14,806 bases of DNA from Acidobacteriota bacterium (GTDB lineage Bacteria; Acidobacteriota; Terriglobia; Terriglobales; Acidobacteriaceae): NCBI GenBank assembly GCA_003225655.1, contig QIAW01000214.1, forward strand, positions 1 through 14,806, written 5' to 3'. This document shows positions 1 through 6,537 of the stretch, piece after piece (position 1 is the first letter of the stretch; each line of letters starts with the position of its first letter). Both the position numbers and the translations under genes were made by a program. The notes under the pieces are model-generated. The model was not told the origin of the DNA. It worked only from the letters and a program-made list of their open reading frames with translations, and searched no databases.

Positions 1-1
1 G

Positions 2-562
2 GAGGCCCTAAAGGAAGAAGAAAAGAAGAATCAACAGAAAAAAGATGCGAGCGAAGCTTCCCCGGCCGGCGAAGCCACGTCTGTCTTGGCCGGAGTTTCA
101 TCTGGTCTTCCCGCGCTGCTCGAAGGCTATAAGCTCAGCTCGCGCGCGGCACGGGTGGGCTTTGATTGGCCTGATATCAGCGGCTTGTTTGAAAAGCTGG
201 AAGAAGAGGCGCAAGAGCTTAAAAAAGATCTCGAACAATTTCCCGCTCCGGGTCCGCATCCGCAGGGACGCGGCATCGCCGGCTCCGGCGCTGCCCAAAT
301 TCCAGAAAGCCTGCGCCATCGCATGGAGGACGAGATCGGCGACCTGTTTTTTGTCGTCGTAAATCTGGCGCGCTACCTGTCAGTAGATTCCGAGCTGGCG
401 CTGAAAAAAACCAATCGCAAATTCAGGCGCCGCTTCCAGTATGTCGAAGAGCAGTTGCGCGCCCAGGGACGAAAGCTGGAAGAAGCTTCTCTCGAAGAAA
501 TGGAATCGCTGTGGCAAAAGTCAAAACAGCCAAGGCCTACCAAACAAGGACAAGCCGAATAA
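2..562 (+). CDS. mazG: MazG nucleoside triphosphate pyrophosphohydrolase, C-terminal part (5' end outside window)
   Basis: The frame is open from base 2, so the start and the N-terminal MazG domain lie upstream; 186 residues are visible. Residues 1 to about 25 are a Lys/Glu/Gln-rich linker, as expected between the two MazG repeats. The second, catalytic all-alpha domain follows: a helix with RAARVGFDWPD, the metal-binding EEEAQE cluster (nt ~200-217) and the partner E-x-x-D site EDEIGD (nt ~325-345). A basic Lys/Arg tail ends the protein. MazG hydrolyses (d)NTPs to NMP and pyrophosphate; in E. coli it also lowers ppGpp and cleans up aberrant nucleotides. The stop TAA overlaps the next gene's ATG by one base (TAATG), which implies translational coupling. 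Family assignment is firm; substrate is unknown. Confidence 0.93.
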   Translation, partial: EALKEEEKKNQQKKDASEASPAGEATSVLAGVSSGLPALLEGYKLSSRAARVGFDWPDISGLFEKLEEEAQELKKDLEQFPAPGPHPQGRGIAGSGAAQIPESLRHRMEDEIGDLFFVVVNLARYLSVDSELALKKTNRKFRRRFQYVEEQLRAQGRKLEEASLEEMESLWQKSKQPRPTKQGQAE

Positions 563-1347
563 TGGGCGCGGAATCGGTTGTGGTACGCAGGTGCGTTGAA
601 TTCGCGGAGTTGCAGGCTTGCGTGGCCGTGCAGAAAGAGGTCTGGCAATTCGAAGATGCTGACCTGGTTCCATTGCGTATGTTCGTCGTCGCTCTGAAAA
701 TTGGCGGGCAGGTGATGGGGGCATTCGATGGAAGTGACTTGGTGGGTTTTGTGTTTTCGCTTCCCGGAACCCGTTCGGGACATTCTTATCTTCATTCGCA
801 CATGCTGGCGGTACGCGAGCAGTACCGCAACTTTGGACTCGGGCAGCGATTGAAGTTGGCACAGCGTGAAGAGGCGCTGGCCCGAGGCATCGAACTCATT
901 GAGTGGACATTTGATCCTCTGGAAATCAAGAATGCTCACCTCAACATCGCGAAATTGGGCGCAATCGCGCGCACTTACAGCGTCAACCACTATGGGATGT
1001 CATCATCGCCGTTGCAGGGCGGACTCCCCACAGACAGGTTAGTTGCCGAGTGGTGGCTGCGTTCCCGGCGCGTGGCCGGCACACTGGAAGGCAGGGAGCC
1101 TGCCTCACAAATCGAGACCTCCATCGAGGTAACGGCACAGATCTATGAATGGAAATCAGCAGCCCAAACCCGCGAGCGGGCTAAGCAGGTCCAGATGCGC
1201 AATCGCGAAGTGTTTCTGAAGGCTTTTTCGCAGCACCTGGCAGTTTTGGGATATGAACGCGACGCCCAGGGAAATGGAAAATTTCTTCTTGGCAACTGGG
1301 ATGAATGCTGGTCCTACGGCCCCAGAGAAACAGACAGCCATGATTAA
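562..1347 (+). CDS. GNAT-family acyltransferase, COG3375-like (possible D-amino acid N-succinyltransferase)
   Basis: 261 residues from ATG 562, which overlaps the mazG stop by one base. A GTG start at 511 is in frame but would run 50 bases into mazG, so I prefer 562. The GNAT core is in the first ~145 residues. The acetyl-CoA pyrophosphate loop (motif A, R/Q-x-x-G-x-G/A type) is seen as MLAVREQYRNFGLGQRLK (81-98), followed by EWTFDPLEIKNAHLN (114-128). The ~110-residue C-terminal extension fits the larger predicted acetyltransferases of COG3375. It overlaps the downstream enolase-superfamily gene by 8 bp. In Geobacillus a GNAT paired with an N-succinylamino acid racemase succinylates D-amino acids; that role here is inferred from context only. 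Confidence 0.85.
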   Translation: MGAESVVVRRCVEFAELQACVAVQKEVWQFEDADLVPLRMFVVALKIGGQVMGAFDGSDLVGFVFSLPGTRSGHSYLHSHMLAVREQYRNFGLGQRLKLAQREEALARGIELIEWTFDPLEIKNAHLNIAKLGAIARTYSVNHYGMSSSPLQGGLPTDRLVAEWWLRSRRVAGTLEGREPASQIETSIEVTAQIYEWKSAAQTRERAKQVQMRNREVFLKAFSQHLAVLGYERDAQGNGKFLLGNWDECWSYGPRETDSHD

Positions 1348-2365
1348 AGTCGAGGCAGTTACGCTGCGTGAGATCCGCATGCCGCTGGTGCATTTTTTTG
1401 AAACCAGCTTTGGCCGGACCTATCACCGCCGTATTTTGCTGGTTTGCCTTCATTGCCAGGGGATTGAAGCATGGGGAGAGTGCGTTGCCGGCGAAGGCCC
1501 GCATTACTGTGAAGAATCCGTTGATACCGCCTGGTACGTGACCCGTGAATATCTCGCTCCCGCCGTTCTGGGCAAAACAGTGGACCGCGGCCGCGACTGC
1601 GTGCCTTTGTTTGCCGGAATTCGCGGCCATCGTATGGCCAAGGCCGCGGTCGAAAATGCGCTATGGCATGCCGAGTCTCTGCAAAAGGGAGTTGCTCTTT
1701 GGAGGTTGCTGGGCGGCACACGTAACCAGGTCGCTTGCGGCGTCTCCATCGGCATCCAGGATTCCGTTGAGCAGTTGCTGGAAAAGATCGCAACCGAACT
1801 GAAAGCCGGCTACCAGCGCATCAAGGTCAAGATCAAGCCCGGTTGGGATGTGGATGTTCTGGAGCGTATTCGCGCGCGCTGGCCCGGTATCCTGTTGAGC
1901 TGCGACGCGAACTCAGCCTACACCCTCGACGACGTTGATCATCTTCTCAAACTTGACGCCTTCAATCTTCTAATGGTCGAACAGCCATTGTGGAACGACG
2001 ACATTTATTTTCACGCACGCCTGCAAAAACTGATCAAGACCGCTATTTGCCTCGATGAAAGCATTCATAACGCTCGCGACGCGCAGATGGCGGCTGAGCT
2101 TTGCGGAGGAATGCTGGAATCGGGTATTGGGCGCGCTCACAACCTGGCGCTTTCCAGCCTGGAAAATTTCACGCTGCCCGGCGATGTCTCTGCCTCGAAG
2201 CGCTACTGGAAGGAAGATATCATCGAACCCGAAGTGCTCGTCTCGCCCCAGGGTATCGTCCAGCTCTCGGATGCGCCGGGGACTGGCCGCGTTATCAGAA
2301 AAGATCTGATTCAAAAGCTGACGGTGAGGGAAGAAACTCTGAGCGCAGCTTCTCGGAAAGGTTGA
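1340..2365 (+). CDS. o-Succinylbenzoate synthase / N-succinylamino acid racemase-like enolase-superfamily protein, with internal deletion
   Basis: 341 residues from ATG 1340, overlapping the GNAT stop by 8 bp; the upstream in-frame start at 1253 would overlap far more. The N-terminal capping domain (1 to ~125) precedes the barrel. Barrel features seen: the K-x-K motif KVKIKPG (162-168, catalytic Lys164) and metal ligands D189 (CDANS), E214 (VEQP) and D239 (LDES). The C-terminal CGGMLESGIGRAHN (255-268) and FTLPGDVSAS motifs are typical of the MenC2/NSAR branch. Family members run ~368-375 residues. Here AAEL (251-254) joins directly to CGGM. The usual ~34-residue stretch carrying the second catalytic lysine (N-x-K-x-G-R-x-G-G) and one beta/alpha unit is missing, in frame, at 2101/2102. 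The enzyme is therefore probably inactive unless this is an assembly artefact. Both OSBS and NSAR chemistry need the lost lysine. Confidence 0.88.
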   Translation: MIKVEAVTLREIRMPLVHFFETSFGRTYHRRILLVCLHCQGIEAWGECVAGEGPHYCEESVDTAWYVTREYLAPAVLGKTVDRGRDCVPLFAGIRGHRMAKAAVENALWHAESLQKGVALWRLLGGTRNQVACGVSIGIQDSVEQLLEKIATELKAGYQRIKVKIKPGWDVDVLERIRARWPGILLSCDANSAYTLDDVDHLLKLDAFNLLMVEQPLWNDDIYFHARLQKLIKTAICLDESIHNARDAQMAAELCGGMLESGIGRAHNLALSSLENFTLPGDVSASKRYWKEDIIEPEVLVSPQGIVQLSDAPGTGRVIRKDLIQKLTVREETLSAASRKG

Positions 2366-2367
2366 AC

Positions 2368-3321
2368 CTATTTGGAGCTGGTCTTGGAAGCGCTGCTCTG
2401 CCCTTCGGCTAATTGTGAAGTTTGCTGCTTCAGCACATTGATGCCTTCAGCAAGGCTAAGGTGAGCGGGGGCGGGACGAAAATCGCTGGTAGTTTCTTTC
2501 TCGTCGATGTTCAGCTTTTTAAACAGCAGCACGCGCCCCGTGAACTTCATTTTCAGCATGGTTGTTTCCCACCTGCGCGGGCTGATCTTGGATTGCTCGA
2601 CTTCGAACTTACCGCCTTTGTCCAATCGTCCGAAGATGCCCCATCCGAAGGTAACTTCTTGCGTGAGATCGCCCGAAATCTTGACCATGCGCTTTTCCGC
2701 GCAATCGATGAGCATCGTGCCTTCCATGCCTTTGTATATCTGTGTTTCACGATTCGGCGGATTGAAGTTTGGATTGGGCTTAAACTGCAAACGCACCAGC
2801 TTGCCATATTGCGGAGATTCTTCCTCTCCGTCATATTTAAAAATAAAGGCATCGGGCATTGCCTTGAGCATCTTGGTGGTGCGCTCTTCGTCTTCAAGCT
2901 GGTCTTTACGGTGCTTTCTTTGAGCATCGGCATCAGTCGCCAGCTTCTGCAGGTGCTGATCTTCCTTACGGCGCTGATCGTCGGTCAGCGACTGGCCGTT
3001 AACCGCTATCAGCCGGCCCACAGCGCCCTCGTCGGTCTCGACATATTCCTTGGTTTGTTCGCCGGTTGGAGAAAGTTTGTGCACATGAAAAAAATATTTT
3101 TCATCGCCAACGGTCTGTTTGAGTTCGTTGTCAATGGCCTGCCGCACCAGATCGTTGGCTGAAGCGGGCAAATGCAGCTCTTCGGCCTGGGCCCCGGAGT
3201 TGGTCTCGTGCGATTGCGCGCGCCCTTTGGCATTCAATTGAATTTCAGGAAAGAGGATAACGAATGCGGCAACTAACGCCAAAGACGACAAAAGTCCTCT
3301 AGTGTTTTCGCAAGATTGCAT
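2368..3321 (-). CDS. Secreted or inner-membrane-anchored protein of unknown function
   Basis: 317 residues from ATG 3321, with AAGG about 5 bases upstream as a weak ribosome binding site. The N-terminus has a hydrophobic stretch (residues ~10-28, LLSSLALVAAFVILF) that looks like a signal peptide or anchor. Residues 112-152 are highly charged and Gln/Lys-rich, probably helical. Residues 155-285 look beta-rich, with YKGMEGTMLID (196-206), VTFGWGIFGRLDKGGKFEVEQ (223-243) and WETTMLKMKFTGRVLLFK (251-268). This pattern recalls beta-sheet periplasmic proteins of the LolA/RseB type, and I associate such sequences with Acidobacteria, but I cannot assign a named family or activity. The stop lies 2 bp from that of the convergent enolase-superfamily gene, leaving no room for a terminator between them. 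Its 5' side faces the small-RNA locus at ~3407-3640. Confidence 0.85.
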   Translation of the reverse strand: MQSCENTRGLLSSLALVAAFVILFPEIQLNAKGRAQSHETNSGAQAEELHLPASANDLVRQAIDNELKQTVGDEKYFFHVHKLSPTGEQTKEYVETDEGAVGRLIAVNGQSLTDDQRRKEDQHLQKLATDADAQRKHRKDQLEDEERTTKMLKAMPDAFIFKYDGEEESPQYGKLVRLQFKPNPNFNPPNRETQIYKGMEGTMLIDCAEKRMVKISGDLTQEVTFGWGIFGRLDKGGKFEVEQSKISPRRWETTMLKMKFTGRVLLFKKLNIDEKETTSDFRPAPAHLSLAEGINVLKQQTSQLAEGQSSASKTSSK

Positions 3322-3406
3322 AAACCTTATCTATTTAGAATGCCGGAGCGGCTTTTCCGTTGCTTGCGTCTGCTTGCGAGTTCCTGAATATTTTTTGCCC
3401 GATGCG

Positions 3407-3436
3407 AAAAAATAGAGGCCAGCTTGCGCTGGCCTC
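3407..3436 (-). terminator. Rho-independent terminator reading leftwards
   Basis: A perfect 9-bp stem, GAGGCCAGC (3415-3423) and GCTGGCCTC (3428-3436), closes a 4-base loop. On the minus strand it is followed by TA and then six T (3412-3407). The U-tract exists only on the minus strand, so transcription must arrive from the right. No convincing protein gene on the minus strand ends here, which implies a short non-coding transcript or an attenuated leader for the 317-residue gene downstream. Confidence 0.75.
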
Positions 3437-3449
3437 CAGGAGGAGAAAT

Positions 3450-3503
3450 ATGAGGGGTATGAGAGCAAAGTCGGCCGCGTCGGAAAGGCAGTCCCATTGG
3501 TAA
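3450..3503 (+). CDS. Possible 17-residue leader peptide (mini-ORF)
   Basis: A full-consensus Shine-Dalgarno AGGAGG (3438-3443) lies 6 bases before ATG 3450, opening a 17-codon frame that ends at TAA 3501-3503. The peptide is basic and Ser/Arg-rich (starts MRGMRAKSA). The ribosome binding site is the best in the window, yet the frame is tiny and lies opposite the candidate small RNA. It could be a leader peptide for a plus-strand transcript towards the bactofilin gene, or simply the complement of the RNA's CU-rich motif. The sequence alone does not decide. Confidence 0.2.
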   Translation: MRGMRAKSAASERQSHW

Positions 3504-3945
3504 GAAGTTGCGGCTGTAAAGGAAACCGTTGTTCCCCTGGTTTTCGGTTTCGATCACTGACGCAACAATCCGATCAGGCCGACTCTCTATGAGTAAGCAA
3601 GCCTTTGGCCAAACCTGGATCCTGAGGAACAACGTTTACTAAAAGATAAACACATGATGATATTGGAGTTAAGCCCTTGAAACCATGTAAACCTGAATTG
3701 CTTTGTATGCTCTATGTACTCATTAGTTACCTCCAGGTTCCTATCCTATGGCATTGGGTTCGCTGGGAATCATGCGGCAGTCGGCCCGGGCGGGTCGTCC
3801 ATGATCTTTCAGGAGCACAAGGACTTTCTTCGGAGCCAGGAAGGCAGTATAGTGTCCCAAACGCCGTCCTGATCTCAAAGGTCTAAATCGCCAAAGTCTT
3901 GTCTTCGGCCTATGATCGGTCTGCGTGAACAACTGGGAGAAAATT

Positions 3946-4500
3946 ATGTGGAAAGCGCGTCCTGAAGAAAAGCCATCTGGCTCAGCGGCTCCGGCCCCGA
4001 GCACGACCAATATCGGTACAAACACCAATCTATCCGCCGTTAGTTCCAGCAATGCGAGCGCGCCTGCTGCCGTGGCTGCGCGTCCTGCTTTTGCTGCGCA
4101 GCGTACCGGTGACAACTTCCGGGCAGAAGTTGCCCACATCGGCAAGTCGGTGCTGATCAAAGGAGAGCTCTCAGGAAGCGAAGACCTCTATCTCGACGGC
4201 GAGGTTGAAGGCAGCGTTGACCTGAAGCAGCACAGCCTTACCGTGGGGCCGCATGGCCGCGTACGCGCTAATATTCGTGCGCGCGAGGTTATTCTGCACG
4301 GCAAAGTCGAAGGTAACATCCAGGGCGATGAAAAAGTTGAGCTGAAGAAATCGGCGGTTTTGGTCGGCGATATCTCCACCCAGCGTATCACCATCGAAGA
4401 TGGAGCTTACTTCAAAGGAGCGATTGATATTCAGAAAGACGGAAAGTCGCAGTCAGGAGAAGCCCGCCGCGAACTGAGCTTGAGCGCGACGGCCGGATAG
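3946..4500 (+). CDS. Bactofilin family cytoskeletal protein
   Basis: 184 residues from ATG 3946, preceded by GGGAGA 5 bases upstream; a GTG at 3925 is in frame but lacks a comparable ribosome site. Residues 1-60 are a low-complexity Ala/Ser/Pro/Thr-rich disordered tail. Residues ~62-164 form the bactofilin domain, a right-handed beta-helix seen as short repeats (IGKSVLIKGELSG, LYLDGEVEGSVDL, LTVGPHGRVRANI, VILHGKVEGNIQG, VELKKSAVLVGDI, ITIEDGAYFKGAI). The C-terminus is a short charged tail. Bactofilins polymerise without nucleotide into filaments or sheets that localise cell-wall enzymes and polarity factors. The gene stands alone after a 620-bp gap and is followed within 10 bp by a decayed methyltransferase frame, probably once co-transcribed. 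Confidence 0.93.
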   Translation: MWKARPEEKPSGSAAPAPSTTNIGTNTNLSAVSSSNASAPAAVAARPAFAAQRTGDNFRAEVAHIGKSVLIKGELSGSEDLYLDGEVEGSVDLKQHSLTVGPHGRVRANIRAREVILHGKVEGNIQGDEKVELKKSAVLVGDISTQRITIEDGAYFKGAIDIQKDGKSQSGEARRELSLSATAG

Positions 4501-4508
4501 AGTTGTTG

Positions 4509-5156
4509 ATGCCGCAGTTTTTCAAGATGTTTCGCAGTTCCGCCGCCGGAGCGCCGCCCTTAACGCCATCGTAAGAACGCGTGCCGCGACGCTCCACGGG
4601 CTTTCATGAATTTACCAAGGTCATCCATGCACGCGAAGGGCTGACCGTGCTCGACTTGGGACCCACGTCGCACACGAACATCCACTATCTCACCTCGCTT
4701 GGCCACTAGGTCTACAACGTAGACGTGCTGCTCTCTTCCACGGACCCGGCCCTGCTGCGCAAGACCGAGGATGACAGCATTACTTTGGACGTAGAGCGCT
4801 TTTTCGCCGAAAATCTCGTCTTTCGCGGAGATCAATTCGACGCTGTGCTCTTATGGAGCGTTGCCGATTATTTGCCCGAACCGCTGGTAAAGCCATTGGT
4901 CGAGCGTATCCAGAGCGTGATGAAACCGGGGGGAATGCTGCTGGGTTTCTTCCACACCAAAGATGCCGGTCCCGAGGCCCCCTATCATCGCTATCATATT
5001 GCCGGCCCCGACGTCCTCGAGTTACAACAGGTGCCCCGCTTCCGCCTGCAGCGGGTTTTCAACAATCGCCACATCGAAAATCTTTTTCAGAATTTCAGGT
5101 CCTTGAAGTTTTTCCTCGCCCGCGATCACACACGCGAAGTGCTGGTCGTTCGCTGA
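4509..5156 (+). pseudogene. SAM-dependent methyltransferase-like frame with two in-frame stop codons
   Basis: One continuous frame of 215 sense-aligned codons runs from ATG 4509 to TGA 5154-5156, interrupted by TAA 4572-4574 (codon 22) and TAG 4707-4709 (codon 67). There is no frameshift: protein-like sequence lies in the same frame on both sides. Between the stops is a motif-I-like nucleotide-binding strand (TVLDLGPTSHTNIHYL). After the second stop come VYNVDVLLSS, a D-x-V-x-x-W-S-V-x-D-Y motif (FDAVLLWSVADYLPEP), the MKPGGMLLGFFH strand-turn and a C-terminal NRHIENLFQNFRSLKFFLARD segment. Both stops are one C-to-T change away from Gln codons (CAA, CAG). The longest stop-free part (from GTG 4725, 143 residues) lacks motif I and so could not bind SAM normally. 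It begins 8 bp after the bactofilin stop. Confidence 0.8.
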
Positions 5157-5176
5157 TAGATGCAACCGCAGCTTGC

Positions 5177-5379
5177 GTGGCACAGCGCGGCAAGCCGCAA
5201 TGGAATTCCGCCTCTGCCGGACTGCTCGAATCGTACAAGGTTGTGTGGCACAGCCGTCCCCGGCTGTGTTCTGCCGGTGACTGGATTCAATTAGAGGAGA
5301 GCAGGCTGTTCGAACCGACCCTTGAAAATCGTCGCGAAAAGAAAAGAATTTAGGAATAGTACAGGCGTCCCCGGCTGTG
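5177..5379. repeat. REP-like palindromic intergenic elements (three degraded copies)
   Basis: A perfect hairpin CACAGCCG-TCCC-CGGCTGTG lies at 5249-5268. Its right half, CGTCCCCGGCTGTG, recurs at 5366-5379, where the left arm (ACAGGCG) has one mismatch. Its left flank GTGGCACAGC (5245-5254) recurs at 5177-5186. None is followed by a T-tract, so they are not simple terminators. They lie between the decayed methyltransferase and the convergent FAD-oxidoreductase stop, the usual place for REP-type elements. Confidence 0.55.
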
Positions 5380-5428
5380 CGAGCCCTGAGGGCGACACAA
5401 ACTGAGATGGATGGCAATTTCTAATTCT

Positions 5429-6529
5429 CTACCCCGCAATTCTCGTCGCTTTAAGCAGAGTCTCCGTCGTTCCCGTGATCCGGATAAGGTGTGCCAGGGG
5501 AGCGCGCAAGCCAACCGGCAACGTGATCATCTTTCGTATCCAGCGTGCGCGGCGAAAGGCGGGAAGAAGTCTCGTCTTGTATTCGTAAGTGTAACTTTCG
5601 GCAGCCCCGGCTAAATTGCACTGTCTGCTCAAAAATGGCGTCAGGGCCTCTCCGGCCAGCATGCCGCTGTGCAAAGCCAGGGTCATACCATCGCCTACAA
5701 AGGGATCAATAAACCCGGCTGCATCTCCGGTGTTAAAGATGTTGTTCTCGACCGGCAGAGGATTGCAAAAATAGAGCGGCGAAGTCGTGATTGCCTCCAT
5801 CAGCGGCATCCAACCCCGGCTGCGCTCCTGCAGCTCGGGATGCAGCGCGCATACGTCACTGAGAGTAACCGCCGCATTTGCGCGTACCATGGCACAGGCA
5901 TTCACCCGGTCGTGTGCGACTGGCTGGACGCCACAATAACCACCATCGAACAGGTAGAGATCAATCGTTCCCGAGGAAGCAGTTTCGGTAAAGTGAGATT
6001 TCAGGCCGATCCACTTGCTGTCATTGACACTGCTGGAGGTCTTAATTCTGCTTTGCGTGAAGATAGACCACCTGCCAGCGGCATTGATGAGCGCACGGGC
6101 GCTAATTTGCTCCTGTTCGGCATGGATCTCGAAAGGACCGCTTCCCTGGACCTTTAGCACCGGACACTTCTCCCGGCATTCGGCCCCAAGCTTCTTTGCT
6201 TGCTGCCATAAAGCGAAGTCCAAATCAAAGCGAGTGATGCTGGCGGCGGGTGGGCGAACCGGGGCAGAGAGCACGCGGCCATCGACTCGGATATTGGCAT
6301 GAGTGATCGGGGGGGCCTGGCTGGCCAGCAGGGAAGCCTGGGCTCCCAGTAGCTTTTCCAGGGCTGCCATGCCTTCAGGGGAGACGAACTCCCCACAGAC
6401 CTTGTGTCGTGGATAGGAGCCGCGCTCCAGCACCAGCACCCGAGCCTGCGGTGCAGTCTGGAGAATAGTGATAGCGGCGGCGTTTCCCGCCAGTCCTCCG
6501 CCCACGATTATCAGATCGTAGCCGCTCAT
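5429..6529 (-). CDS. FAD-dependent oxidoreductase, geranylgeranyl reductase/UbiH-like
   Basis: 366 residues from ATG 6529 (MSGYDLIIVGGG); an in-frame TTG at 6541 would add four residues. The N-terminal Rossmann fold has G-x-G-x-x-G (GGGLAG, 10-15) and the ribose-binding acid E35 (VLVLER). Then comes the PRHKVCGEFVSPEG segment (40-53), the P-x-x-x-C-G type motif of geranylgeranyl reductases and related flavoproteins. TRFDLD at 99-104 and the second FAD motif NTGDAAGFIDPFVGDGM (266-282, D269) complete the group A flavoprotein signature. Such enzymes reduce isoprenoid double bonds or hydroxylate aromatic rings with NAD(P)H. The start is 8 bp downstream of the methyltransferase stop, so the two form an operon. 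Similar flavoproteins accompany methyltransferases and type III polyketide synthases in lipid-resorcinol clusters; no such synthase is present here. Substrate unknown. Confidence 0.88.
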   Translation of the reverse strand: MSGYDLIIVGGGLAGNAAAITILQTAPQARVLVLERGSYPRHKVCGEFVSPEGMAALEKLLGAQASLLASQAPPITHANIRVDGRVLSAPVRPPAASITRFDLDFALWQQAKKLGAECREKCPVLKVQGSGPFEIHAEQEQISARALINAAGRWSIFTQSRIKTSSSVNDSKWIGLKSHFTETASSGTIDLYLFDGGYCGVQPVAHDRVNACAMVRANAAVTLSDVCALHPELQERSRGWMPLMEAITTSPLYFCNPLPVENNIFNTGDAAGFIDPFVGDGMTLALHSGMLAGEALTPFLSRQCNLAGAAESYTYEYKTRLLPAFRRARWIRKMITLPVGLRAPLAHLIRITGTTETLLKATRIAG

Positions 6530-6537
6530 ATCCAAAC

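Larger units (their letters stand above)
3407..3637 (-). ncRNA. Candidate structured small RNA or leader RNA, class unknown
   Basis: A ~230-nt minus-strand transcript can be proposed. A weak promoter (-35 TTAACT at 3672-3667, 18-bp spacer, -10 TATCTT at 3648-3643) puts the start near 3636. The 5' end forms a long-range helix of nine pairs, 3634-3626 with 3535-3527, extended by three A-U pairs across a bulge. Inside are ACTC/GAGT and AGGC/GCCT nested stems. After this ~115-nt module comes a pyrimidine-rich stretch that includes UCUCCUCCU (3446-3438), complementary to a Shine-Dalgarno sequence, then the intrinsic terminator. I do not recognise it as 6S, SRP, RNase P, tmRNA or a known riboswitch. 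A minus-strand frame of 101 codons spans part of the region but has no protein-like features. Confidence 0.4.

Noticed and set aside
373..990. 205-codon minus-strand frame over mazG and the GNAT gene
   Set aside because: Both plus-strand genes have recognisable family motifs here; the antisense product has none.
2422..3162. 246-codon plus-strand open frame
   Set aside because: Entirely antisense to the 317-residue secreted protein, which has a signal peptide and coherent composition; the plus-strand product looks like a reverse shadow.
3327..3632. 101-codon minus-strand frame in the small-RNA region
   Set aside because: Basic, low-complexity product with no domain, and the intrinsic terminator at 3407-3436 lies within the frame.
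3677..3886. 69-codon plus-strand frame upstream of bactofilin
   Set aside because: No ribosome site, no family resemblance and atypical composition; probably chance.
5308..5330. GTTCGAA motif resembling a tRNA T-loop
   Set aside because: The flanking bases do not form a 5-bp T-stem and no acceptor or anticodon arm can be folded around it.
4853..5353. 166-codon plus-strand frame
   Set aside because: Overlaps the methyltransferase frame in another phase and runs through REP palindromes; composition is Arg/Pro-rich, typical of a shadow frame.
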